NCBI GenBank assembly: GCA_036365455.1
Contig: JAWQUS010000027.1
Span: 18,650,501-18,714,500 of the forward strand
Reading direction: 5' to 3'
Length of the DNA: 64,000 nucleotides
Source: Macrosoma leucophasiata
Taxonomy: Eukaryota; Arthropoda; Insecta; Lepidoptera; Hedylidae
The stretch's first letter is position 1. The number at the start of each line of letters is the position of its first letter. A model generated the notes under the pieces. It saw only the letters and a list, made by a program, of their open reading frames with translations. It did not search any database and was not told the origin of the DNA. The translations under genes and the position numbers were made by a program. Of this stretch, positions 22,990 to 34,100 are shown piece by piece.

Positions 22990-24034
22990 TTTTTGTCAGA
23001 CATTCGTTTAAGATTAACTGTAAGTAAATAGAATCTGTAGTCAGTACATATTAAGCAAAAAGGAACCACTCGACAATTTTTGTTATTGCATTTTATTCCA
23101 TAAACACATTTTAGACAGAGAGAAGATATAGTAAATGATATTAGGTACTTTTACTAGGAACAAGCTCAATTTAACCGACTTTGAAGAACAATCTTCATGG
23201 ATCAAGAGGTTAAACAAAAAAAACACATGTCATGTTCTGGTGACCATTACATTATAAGCTTAGATTAAGTACCTATAGATGTAGCCAGCGTGTAGCCGCT
23301 CATGAGATAGCCATATGAAATCATGAGTGTTGCTAGTAAATAAAGTTTCCCAATTTTCTTCCTAAGCATTTACTATATCTCGGCAAGTTTTTATATTAAA
23401 CATTCCTAAGCATTTTACTTTTATTCAGATTAGTTGAATTGTAACGAATTGATTGAATGATATATTAAAACACGTGCATCTACCATTCAATTAATTCTAT
23501 ACATTTTGCTGAAAGATTAAGAACATATCGAGAAAATGTACATAATTTGAAATAGGTAACCATGAATTAGCATTTATTTTGCTGCGAGCTGTGAATAATC
23601 TAGGTTCTAGATTATTCACACCTCGCACTCTGGAATATCATCTACAGGGTATTATTTTTTTGGCTGCGATCTTATAGATAGTTTATCAGAACGATTGCTG
23701 TATCGGGTAAGGCATTCAATATTTGCGTGTAAGTAATAGTTAAATAAAACTAAGAGTTTCAGTGTGATTATCGCTTTATTATTCAAATTATAAATATCAA
23801 AACATAAATCATTATACAATTATAATGTTAGTGTCCTGTCATGAAATGTCAGAATATGGGAATGTTAGTACTTCCGTAGAATGAACGGAGGTACTAAGTT
23901 CAGAAGGCTCTCGACCATTTTTAATGCTAGCCCTTAAAACATTAAAAGCAAGCAACATACACCGGCAAACAATGATCAACAGGTTCACATCGATAAGTGG
24001 GTACCGAGTAAATGAAAACTGCATCGATTTAAAT
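22990..24034. other. upstream region of copy 2, no gene seen
   Basis: AT-rich with no supported coding sequence. One compact inverted repeat at 23584-23626 has arms around ctagattattcac and a 3-base loop. Otherwise I see nothing beyond simple AT-rich sequence. Confidence 0.5.
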
Positions 24035-24047
24035 GCAGATGTGTGTG

Positions 24048-24130
24048 TGTATCTTCACGCCAGGTCCCTAACGGGGTAGGCAGAGAGTGTAGAGCGCCAG
24101 ATATCCCGGTCCTGACAAACCTCGTCGTTC
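24048..24130 (+). repeat. interspersed repeat family F copy
   Basis: Near-identical to 9144-9226, preceded by a short GT run (gtgtgtgtg). It is non-coding. Confidence 0.55.
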
Positions 24131-24192
24131 ACCCACCCTCAGTCGGTTAAAAATAAAAAAAGGGAAGGCAGAGTTTGACGCATTGGTGTGGG

Positions 24193-24275
24193 ACCTCTGT
24201 AGCTTAGAGGTAAAGCGGCTGGACTGATTATCCTGAGGTTGCAGGTTAGATTCCTGCCCGAAGTCAAATTTTTCT
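24193..24275 (+). repeat. tRNA-like sequence, divergent
   Basis: Contains gtagcttagaggtaaagc (A-box-like) and gcaggttagattcctgc (B-box-like stem and loop), followed by gaagtcaaatttttctttcc. That tail is shared with four related tRNA-like repeats at 34298, 41071, 43733 and 56498. Acceptor-stem pairing is poor, so it is a tRNA-derived repeat and probably not a working tRNA. Confidence 0.5.
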
Positions 24276-25289
24276 TTCCCATTTTTTTCTATAATAACAA
24301 TATTCTTTATTTTACACCATCTTGGAAAGAATGACCAAAGCCACTTAATGTCTTATTGTTTGCTTGCTGCTTATTGTCAATCTAATCTAACACTGTTACA
24401 ACAAAAACTTATGTCTACGAAATTAGGGAGAATATAAGAGTAAATTTATGGCAACACACCAACATAAGTATGTGGGATTTTGTTGAATGAAAATCAAGAA
24501 TTTCATGAGAAATGCGCTTTATTTTAAATTGATAATAAAGAGTTATATGCTTCAACGTGTATTTTGTTCGATAGACATACATTATTTACTAATATCTGTT
24601 TACTTACTAATGAAAAGTGATGTCGTTCAAAGGCCTCGTTTCTGTACGGTTTATAGAGGCTAAAATATTGCAACCTCCTATTTTACTGCACACCTTAAAC
24701 ACTAATCACTTATCTGATTGAGTCTTTTTCTCATAAATACCCAAAAACTTATTAATAATCGCCGATATACGTCGAAAACAATAAATAAATGCGTATACGA
24801 TAGGTTATATAATACAGCAATTGCGATGACAGATATTTGTTTGGTTAACTTTTGCTGTCACTTACGAAGTTCGCCAAGAAAAAACCGGCACGCCGTAAGG
24901 GACAAAAGATACGATGCTCTATTTCAAATTTCTTATGTTCTTTGTATGTAACTGTCTCACTTACACAAAGCATATGGCGAACATGTCTACGTCTATAGGT
25001 ACTTAGTCTAAGATTATAAGGTTAGGTATCTGCGGGTAAATGCGAATAGCCGTTATAACAATTGCACCAGACGTAATATGTATTAAACAACCGGTTAAAA
25101 GAGTGTAGGGGATGCCAACGTTTTCATTTTTCTCGTAATATCTGCCAGAACTTAAAAAATATCAAAATTCTAATTACCTACCATTATCATTTGATATTAT
25201 TATACATTAGGTACATTTTTGAAGTACTTACCTAAGGTTCAACTTCGAATAAGAGGTCAATCACCCAATCCAACTCGGTTGGGCAACGG

Positions 25290-25690
25290 GAAGACGAAGG
25301 TCTTTGATCAGTGATGACATACGGAACTGAAACGTGGTCGCTCACTACGGGCCTCAAAAGAAGGCTCAAGGTCACACAGAGAGCAATAGCGAGAGCTACG
25401 CTACCCTGCTGAGACGCTTCCCTGCAAAATTGAATCAGAGATGAGGACCAGAGCGAAGCTGAAGTGGCAGGAGGCAGGGCACATAGCTCGTAAACCGACG
25501 GACTTTGAGATAGAAGAGTTCTCGAATTGCGATCGCGTACCAAGACACGAAGAGTACGAAGGTCCATCACGAAGTAAACCGACGACTAGGTGAAGATCGC
25601 GGTCAATCGCTGGATGAGAGCGGACTATTGGTTGTCATCTTTTAGGGCGCCTTTCGTCCAGCAGTTGGCGTCCTTCGGCTAAAATGATGA
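25290..25690 (+). mobile_element. RTE-type LINE 3' fragment, degraded
   Basis: The plus strand reads MTYGTETWSLTTGLKRRLKV in one frame, the conserved segment after the RTE reverse transcriptase core, then breaks into several frames with stops. It ends with gtccagcagttggcgtcc, the 3' end shared with 11868 and 54397. The long open frame on the opposite strand is its shadow. Confidence 0.65.
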
Positions 25691-25699
25691 ATTAGCAGC

Positions 25700-26589
25700 T
25701 ATCTCATAATAGCAACCGAAACGCAACTGAGAAAAACAATCGAAAAAAGAGAAATTTGTGACATCAATCTCTTCTCTCAGAGTTGGTTATATTAGTGCAA
25801 AGAGATGGTTGTTGCACTGTTTATTAAAAAATATTTTAATTTATTTCCTAGTGACCCGGTCCGGCTTCAATAAAGGAGATGTTGCAAAAATGTATGGATC
25901 TCCGGCCATGTATTGTACACAATATCATTAATAGACAAAATCAATATAAACGTTTTTTACATACATATACATATATACATATTTTCACTTATTTAGCTTT
26001 GTTTGCAGTTACAAAATATTATTTGCAGTTAGAATTGCAACTCAAACCAACATGGCGGAATATGGGCGAATATGGCGGGCGATGTCATTTTGACATTTTA
26101 ATTTTTTTAATTGTTTTTTTAGATTATATAGTACTTGGAGCAAAAACTAATATTTTCAAAAAACTATCGAAATCGATTTCATGTGTTAATACTAAGAACT
26201 TAAACTAATCGATTTCCAATTTAAAGAAGAGTCGGCTGTATCGCTGCCATGTTGAATATGGTTAAAAATGATAAAATCGATTGAATTAAATGTGGTAGTA
26301 ACTCTAAAATATATTCTTGAATAAATTCATTGTATTTTTTTTGGATGTTTCTTTAATTTACCCATTTTTTGAGGACGTGTACGAACTAGAGCCGAGCTCG
26401 CAATATCTCCTTTATACAGGAGTGTATTACGTAACTCCACGCTTGTAATCCCCGAAGGGGTAGGCAGAGGTAAATGCATGCATTCAATCATACATGCAAA
26501 CATTTTGAAAATATACGAGTATCACTTCTCAAAAACTGTTGAGAGTATTATCTCATTCAAACTAAATTCCGTTGAAAGTTTCAATGTAG
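25700..26589. other. intergenic AT-rich stretch
   Basis: No gene supported. It contains short tracts (catacatatacatat) and a fragment near 26432-26485 (cttgtaatccccgaagggg) matching the 3' end of SINE-B on the opposite strand. Confidence 0.4.
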
Positions 26590-26728
26590 ATGTGTTGCCA
26601 CTTGTGAAGTTTAGGCTCTTATCCTCTGTGCCGGAAATGAAACGGCTAAACACTACCATTTACCGGCAAATAGATTAGGTAATGCGGAGGTGCCCCCACC
26701 TGCGAGCTACGTCACTGGAGCTCACCAG
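26590..26728 (-). mobile_element. SINE-A fragment, degenerate
   Basis: Recognisable blocks of SINE-A in minus orientation (tctgtgccggaaat, acactaccattta, gtcactggagctc) with deletions between them. It is an older copy than the others. Confidence 0.6.
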
Positions 26729-27296
26729 CTTAAATCACAACTGAAAGATTATAATGATAAACTAATAATTAAAGTTTATTTAAAATTCTAGGTTTCTGAG
26801 TTGTGGTTCCTTTTTGTATGTAATAAAACCTAGGTAGAACATAGAAAAAGTTATCAAAAGACACAACGTAGAATATAAAATTAAACATAATTAATGGGTA
26901 ATATTTGAATGATCCTCTTACATATAATTGATGTATTGTTATTAACACTTTTCAAATTAAGTAACCTTATTGATGTATTTTTACGTATTGATTATCTTTA
27001 GGGTTACAAGCAACTCTTACTTTACCGTGCGTCTGTCTGTCCGCAGCTTAGCTCAACGACCTCGTACTGTAATTTAGCAAGAATAAAGATACATATTACA
27101 TTTTCCGACAAGCCAGTAAAATAAAATCTTGGATAACTATACTACGCGTATCAGTAAGCGCGTACGTGAATCTAATGACTGTCGACTTGTTAATTTGAGA
27201 GTATCAAACTAAGTCGACAACGCAATAAAAAGATACGGCTGTTTACGCACATTTAAATTAATTTGGAATTATCGTGAAATTTAGCAAAGAGCGATA

Positions 27297-27823
27297 TCTA
27301 TACTTATAATAAATCTGTAGAAGTGTAAATTCTGTACATTAAAAATATTGAAAAAATAAATACCAGGGGATGTTACTAGATCGATACTGAACACAAATAT
27401 GTGATTAGAACATTTTTTGTCTGTCTGTCTGTCTGTCTGTTTGTTCAAGCATCACATAAAAACTACCGGTCCGATTACAATGAAACTTGGTATGATTATA
27501 CTTTAACTATTGGCGCACAACACTGGGTACTTTTTAACCCGAAAAAATGTCTGTTTGTCTGTGTGTTTGTACACACTTATATCAGAAACGGCTTATTCGA
27601 TTTGCGGTTTCATATATTGTGGTAATATATTATGGTAAGTTTCACTTATGTTTAGAGTTTGTTTCATGTGAATCGGTTCAGAAATAAAAAAGTTATGTCA
27701 ATTTAAAGAATCGTATCGAATATTTTTTAGCTGTTCTGTATCTTAGTTCCATCTTTTAGGTGGTTTCGTACCTAAAAGGTAAAAACGGACCCTACGCTAC
27801 GGATTACTAATCCACCGCTGTCT

Positions 27824-27854
<31 letters not shown>

Positions 27855-28221
27855 ACCAGGCTGTATCTCATAAATAGTGATAGCTAGAAAGCTAACATTT
27901 TCACAAATTATGTATTCCTATTACCGCTATAAAGCCAAAATTAATTACTAAAAATAAGAAAATGAAAATGTTAAGGAGTCCAAGGGTCCTTTAGGTTATA
28001 GTAGTAGAAAGTCAAATAAGGAGATAAGGAGATAACCCTTTAGGTTATAGTAGTAGAAAGTCAAATAAGGAGACCACCAATTTTTTTTACAAATACCATC
28101 TGTGTGAAAAAGGATAGTGGACTCCGTGACTGATGTTCTCTTATTGTTCCTCTTAGATTGTTTACTATTATGAAATATAACAAAAACTTTAGCCACAGCA
28201 ACGCGTGGCCGGGTCAGCTAG
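27297..28221 (+). mobile_element. Helitron-like non-autonomous element
   Basis: Starts TCTATACTTATAAT directly after an A and ends with a GC-rich stretch (cgcgtggccgggtcagctag) in CTAG followed by T. These are the A/T insertion site and CTRR terminus typical of Helitrons. Inside are TCTG/TCCG microsatellites (27419-27441, 27820-27855) and a tandem duplication of about 49 bases near 27988-28075. It has no coding capacity. Confidence 0.5.
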
Positions 28222-28229
28222 TTATAGTA

Positions 28230-29185
28230 TATTTTTTTAGAATTAGGCAGAAGTTAAATCCAGAAGCAGGTATCACAAAACTTTTTTTATGATATGACAG
28301 CAATATTGTAATTGTGTGTAATCAGACTTTATTAATAATACGATGTTGTGCGTCGTGCGTGCGCAGTGCGTGATAAACGTATTCTTTTTAATTAATTTGT
28401 TGTCATTATAATATCGTATTCCGTTCGTTTTGTGTTCTTGACCACTACATTTTTAGGTCTATTATAGGAGACGTTTTAGAAAACGCATAAATTTAATTAA
28501 ATATAAAATAAGTATGAATGTTATGAAATTCGAAAAAAGTATGGCTTAAAACCTAATGTTTGAAAATAATACAGTAGGTGTAGGTAGGTATAGGCATCGT
28601 TAGTTTTCGGAATAAAGATCGACATTTTGATCTTTTTACTTAAAACTTACCTGAAAAAACACCTACATTCCTTCTATCTAATGCTAAAAAATGTTCTATA
28701 GTATTTACGTAGGCAAAGTAGGTACCTATAGCGGAGATAACGCTCGAAGTCGAAACTAGCCGATTGGCTCATTCGTAGGCTCGATGAGTAAATATTTCTT
28801 GCAGTTCAAACATGGTCAAATTCAGTAAAAAGAAAAGACAATCTTATAAAATGAATTTGATATAGGATTTAAAGTTAATTAATAGGTAATATTTAAATGA
28901 TCCTCTTACACCTAATTGCTCTATTAGTACTTTCTACATTAAGTAACCTTGATGATATCTTTTAATGTATCTTATGATCCTCGTTACGGTTCTTATCAGC
29001 TAAAAACATTCTTAATCAGGACCCTTTTTTACGTCGGTATCAATACTTTCTTAATGACTTACTTACTTCGCTAGCTCATCGACCCAAAGTGAGTCTTGGC
29101 CTCCGAAACGAGAGAATTCCACCTTCTTCTATCTTGAACGATTTCAGGCCATTCGTGGATTCAGTTCAGTTACCTAGACCATATC
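28230..29185. other. intergenic stretch without a gene
   Basis: AT-rich. A block at 28720-28800 (gagataacgctcgaagtcgaaactagcc) is the inverse of the left end of the element at 36138. No coding signal. Confidence 0.4.
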
Positions 29186-29189
29186 AATC

Positions 29190-30840
29190 CAGCGGTATCG
29201 TAGGCGTAGGCACCACCGCATTACTTATTTATCTGCCGCTAAATGGAAGTGTTCAGCACTATCGTGTTCCGGTTAGATACTATTGTATGGCCCCGTAATA
29301 ACTATGACAAATACATAATGACTTAGGGCTCAGGGGTGGCAACGCTTCTGTATTTTGACCTCTGGTCTTTATGTGAGTGTCTATAGGCTGCAGTCATCAC
29401 TTAACATCAATGTGCAGCCTATAGACACCCACATAAAGACCAGAGGTCAAAATACAGAAGCGCAGTCATCACTTAACATCAATGTGAATTGTATTTGCAA
29501 CCGTTAGACATTAGGCGTCAACATCTAGCTGGAAAATTTATTTTAAAAACCAGATCTCTTAATTTTAATAATGGACTTACTAGTTTACTGGAACAATTAT
29601 CTCCAAATAACAATAACTGGAAACAGAAAAAGACTCCAATATTGTGGCATACATATAACATTTTTAAACGTATACCGATTCATATGGGCACTTTGGATAT
29701 GTTTTCTCGAGAACAATGGATTAGTTACATTGACATTTCCGACGTAATTTGTGATTACGTTGACTCTGTTTCAGATTCAAAAAAACATTATAATAACTAT
29801 GAATTGTTAGAGTATTGCAAATTACACGTAAATAACCATTACCCTAATTTTTATCAATTATATACAGATGGCTCGATCGAGCACGAGTCAAGAGGTGCTG
29901 CCTTTTTCGACCCACAGCTGAATGTTAATATGCGTTTTAGAATTGAATCTGAAATATCTATCATGGTAGTGGAGCTGTTAGCGATCCAGGAAGCACTGTC
30001 ATATGCAGAGACTGTTGAAGCAAACAACATAGTTGTGTTCACGGACTCTAAGAGTTCCATTCAACATATAGCTCGGTGTACCTCGACTTATCGAGGTGTT
30101 CCGATAGCTTATACAATTTTAGATTTGATTCAGAAATTTAGAAAAAACGGTAAAAATGTCAATATTCAGTGGATACCAGCACATACAGGGTTTAGTGGTA
30201 ATGAAATGGCTGATCAATTAGCGAAAGAAGCAACCTCAGATGGAGTTCAGATAGACATCTTGCCATTCTACTCTGATACCATAAATAAAGTTAAAAAGTA
30301 CTGTGTAGAATTATGGAAGGAGTTCTTTGATCTACGTTCCCGTGAATGTGGCATCTGGTATAGAACAATACAGCCGGAACCGTTGAGGTCTCCATGGATG
30401 ACCGAGTGTGCCCTGTCCAGGAAAGAACTTGTCACAATGATGAGACTTCGCTCCGGACATGTGCCATTTAATAAGTTTAAATTCTTAATGAGTCAATCTG
30501 ATACCCCTAATTGTAGTATATGTGGTAAAGTGGAAGACGTATACCATATTTTGGTTGAATGTGTTCGAGGTGAGGCTCATCGCAGGGCTTCATTAGAAAT
30601 AGGACATTGCAACAGTGTCCTGGCAGATCCTACTACGGATGACGCCAGAATACTGTTGCAACTATATCAATTGTCAATGAGCTGTTGTTTAATTTTTTTT
30701 TTTTAAATGATGAATGTAATTCATGTGAACGTATAGAGCGTCATGGTCTTTGACCAAGCTCTTTAAATGGAGAATAAAAAAAAAAAAAAACATCAATGTG
30801 AACTGCACGCTTGTTTGCCACTTAAATTACATAAAAAAAA
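29190..30840 (+). mobile_element. SINE-A copy interrupted by a LINE
   Basis: SINE-A body at 29190-29488, with an internal inverted duplication (29390-29470) of the tctataggctgcagtcatca region. The SINE tail resumes at 30791 with catcaatgtgaactgcacg and the A-rich end. The insert between is the LINE fragment at 29489-30790. Confidence 0.7.
29489..30706 (+). CDS. LINE C-terminal RNase H and zinc-knuckle fragment
   Basis: 405-codon open frame representing the 3' part of an I- or related-clade LINE ORF2; the endonuclease and reverse transcriptase were lost by 5' truncation. RNase H active-site residues are all visible: Asp in YTDGS (127), Glu in VELLAIQEAL (162), Asp in FTDSKSS (186), Asp in GNEMADQLAKEA (242). 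A Cys-His motif follows (CSICGKVEDVYHILVEC). A 3' UTR ends in a poly(A) run at 30775-30790. The 12-bp duplication CATCAATGTGAA (29477-29488, 30791-30802) proves insertion into SINE-A. The first Met is fortuitous. Confidence 0.85.
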   Translation: MYLQPLDIRRQHLAGKFILKTRSLNFNNGLTSLLEQLSPNNNNWKQKKTPILWHTYNIFKRIPIHMGTLDMFSREQWISYIDISDVICDYVDSVSDSKKHYNNYELLEYCKLHVNNHYPNFYQLYTDGSIEHESRGAAFFDPQLNVNMRFRIESEISIMVVELLAIQEALSYAETVEANNIVVFTDSKSSIQHIARCTSTYRGVPIAYTILDLIQKFRKNGKNVNIQWIPAHTGFSGNEMADQLAKEATSDGVQIDILPFYSDTINKVKKYCVELWKEFFDLRSRECGIWYRTIQPEPLRSPWMTECALSRKELVTMMRLRSGHVPFNKFKFLMSQSDTPNCSICGKVEDVYHILVECVRGEAHRRASLEIGHCNSVLADPTTDDARILLQLYQLSMSCCLIFFF

Positions 30841-31110
30841 ATCAAATAAACGTATACCTCTGCCTAATCCATTGCAGAATACAGGCGTGAACTTACGTTA
30901 GTTTTCACATGTAAAGTATGATAATGAAGCCAAGACGAAGATAATCTATAAATCACATAACTAAAGATAGCTTCGTCTTTCGAGAAACAACTAAAAGCGT
31001 AAAATATAGGTAGGTGATAAAAATGAAAGTGGAGGTAGAAAGTATAGATTTGTCTATAATAGAAAGATAATAGAAGATTGGAGAGCTTTGCTTCTTCTTT
31101 TTAATTTTGA

Positions 31111-34100
31111 TTATTGCCAAGACAACAGTTCGTCCATAAGATTTTCCAAATGTGGGTTGCCATTGTAGCGTTTTATCTGAAATGAAACAAAAGATTGATG
31201 ACATGTATAGTGCATGTTATTGCGTCCTAAATTAAGAATGGAATGTTAAAATATACAATAATTGTCTATTTATTATAGAAGCGCGCATGGCCCGGAGGCT
31301 GGTGTAGATCATAAGGTGATCATAAGCGATCTGCTCGGTTAAGCACTACGGGTGCTGTCGGGTAGTGTGATGGGTGGCAAATTAAATGCGCGTTTCCGTG
31401 CTTCGGAGGGCACGTTAAGCCGTCGGTCCCGGTTGCTATCGATAGATAGCAGTCGTTAAACCTTGTTGGAGGCCTTATGGGCGGTTTGAAAACATCCGAC
31501 AGCGGGTTGGCCACTAACCCACCCACCTCCACCAATCCGCATTGGAGCAGCGTGGTGGAGTAAGCTCCAGGCCTCCCCCCAAAAAGGGGAGAGACTCGAG
31601 CCCAGCAGTGGGACGCATAATGGGTTGCCATTATTATTATTTATTATAATAGCTGCTACCCGTGACTTCAGCCAAGTTCTATTAAGTTTTGGCATAGAAA
31701 ATCACCTATCTCCTACTTAATTCTTAGAATTCAATCTAAGTATGTTAAATTTCACCACTATTGGCGCTGTGGTTTAATCGTTATAGCGTAGCAAATAGAT
31801 AGACAGTTACTTTCACATATTGTTGTAATTTTAGCACAGTATTAATAGATAATTATGTTTAAGGACTGTGATATCAGTATATGAAGTACGAGTATGTCAT
31901 GAAATTATTGATATGAATATTTCATATGATTCGATCTTAAATGGGTTTTATTTTGGGTTTGTATAAAAAATCGAGATGAAAATATCTATTCAAATATGTT
32001 TTAAATTGAATGCCTACGCTGTGTAAGTTCGAATAACACTTTTCAAATCAATTCAAATGTGTGTTAACCGCCGTCCACCGTAAAACGTTTCTACCGCCAC
32101 ACTTGACAAGAAAAAAGTTTTTGAGCGCTCACGCCGAACGAAAACCCGAAAATGGGTTTGATACACCCGTCTCCGGCTTATTTGGTTGCGTGTTGCCTAA
32201 GCCCTTAAAAGGCTATTACAAAAAAGAAAAAAAAAGGTTTTTTTTTCAAACTAGAAAATTTGCGAAAAAAAGATAAAGAAAGTGAATAAACATTATAATA
32301 AAATGTAAATTCACTAAAATTATGAGGATTTATTGATTAATTAAAATTACGTTGTAGTAAAACAATTTTGTTGCCATATTTACTAACTTTGGAGTCAGGT
32401 ATCAATTTTGGTGTCTTACAAATTCCGGTGTTGACAATATATTAGAAGTTTTTAGTATTAAATAGATTTCTCTTACATTTTTTATAACTCAATAGGTATT
32501 TCTTGAAAATAAATAATAAGGATTACTGATAAATTCAAAAACAAAAATTTCCACCAAAATTAGGCAAAAAATCGTAGTTGTTGAAATTCACTCAGGCCTA
32601 TTTCACTACTCGGTATGTAGGGTCCGGTAGCAATGGACATTTTTGTATTACTAATTACAATACATTTATACAATGAAACTAGCTGTTGCTTGCGGCTTCG
32701 CCCGCGTGGATGTCGTTTCATAAATATTTTTTCCTGAACTTTCTTTGTTATAAACCACGGAGCCCACGACCTTTCCAACGAATGCAAAACCGTGGAAATC
32801 GGTTCGTGCGTTCTGGAGTTATAGCGTCAGGAAGGAAAACCCGACTTATTTTTATAATAAATATTACCTCGGTTCGTATCTGTGTTTCAAGCGCACTGAG
32901 CATATCTCGGGTGTACTGCAGGCTGCCACATCGCTCCAGTTCCGTCACGCAGAAGCGTTTCAGCGCTTCGTCCACTGTACGCTGTCTCAAGATATCTGTA
33001 TGCGCTAAGGAAATTATTAGCGAAACAATATAGCCAACCAAAATAGCCGCGTTTAAAACTCATTTCACTGATTTTAAGAACAGGATAGTGACGCGATATA
33101 AATATTGGGTAATTCATGCTTCTGTTATTAAAAGAAAAACGATCTTAAAACCTCGAAACCTTAAAACCGATCTTAAAAGAATGGCATGGCATCTGCTTCT
33201 AGATGTTTAGTTTATTTTATAGATCTCTACGGTTTACTTCAATGTCAGCTGCATTACTAGCTAAGCTTTCCAATTGGTTAGAATAAGTTAAATGAGAGAC
33301 TTACAGTAATGTGTCTGGAGACGTCAATAGAGAATCCAGTAGATATTGGACGAATCCTCTCACTAGCAAAATAATTATCGTCCAATAGTGGGTGGTGGGA
33401 TCATCACGTCGTAAACCTACCACTTACCAATACTAAGAGTATCTGAGTTAAAAAGGATACTAAAAACAGGAGTGTCCTGATTATTTCTAATAGCATGTAT
33501 TATTGGAAGTGTGAATTTTCCTTCAGTTATGTCTTCACAGAAGATCTTCTTTTCTGTATACTATAAAAAATTGTAAAGGAAGGTACATTCATCGAGATTT
33601 AGGTCATTAATGATAATCCAGAACGTGTAAATTGTGGAACGAACTTCCCTCTGAGGTGTTCCCTCGGTGCTACAATATGGGGCTCTTCAAAAATGGCGTC
33701 AAAAGAGTCCTTCAGGGCTGGCAGCGCATTGGCAACTCCCCTGGTGTTGCAAATGTTCATAGGCGACGGTGACCACTTTCCATCAGGTGGCCCGTTTGCT
33801 TGTCCGTCAACGTTCAGACATTAAAAAAAATTCAGTATGAGCAATGTATGAAGCATTATTGTCAAATTAAAAACATGTAAAATCTTACTTTATCTGAACA
33901 GATACCACAGTAATCGTCTAGAATTTGTAAATATGTTCCAAATAATCGTGTTAAATTGGAGAAATCTGTCTTGTTGTTGCTAAAGAGCTGCATGAGCTTA
34001 AATGCTAATAAGAAAGATGATGATGTTTCTGAAAAAAAAAACGATAGCATTTATAATCTATCAAAAGGTTCACAAGTTTATAGATAAAGTTCGTAAATTG

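Noticed and set aside
25232..25570. 112-codon minus-strand frame with a hydrophobic stretch
   Set aside because: It is antisense to an RTE reverse transcriptase fragment and arises from it.
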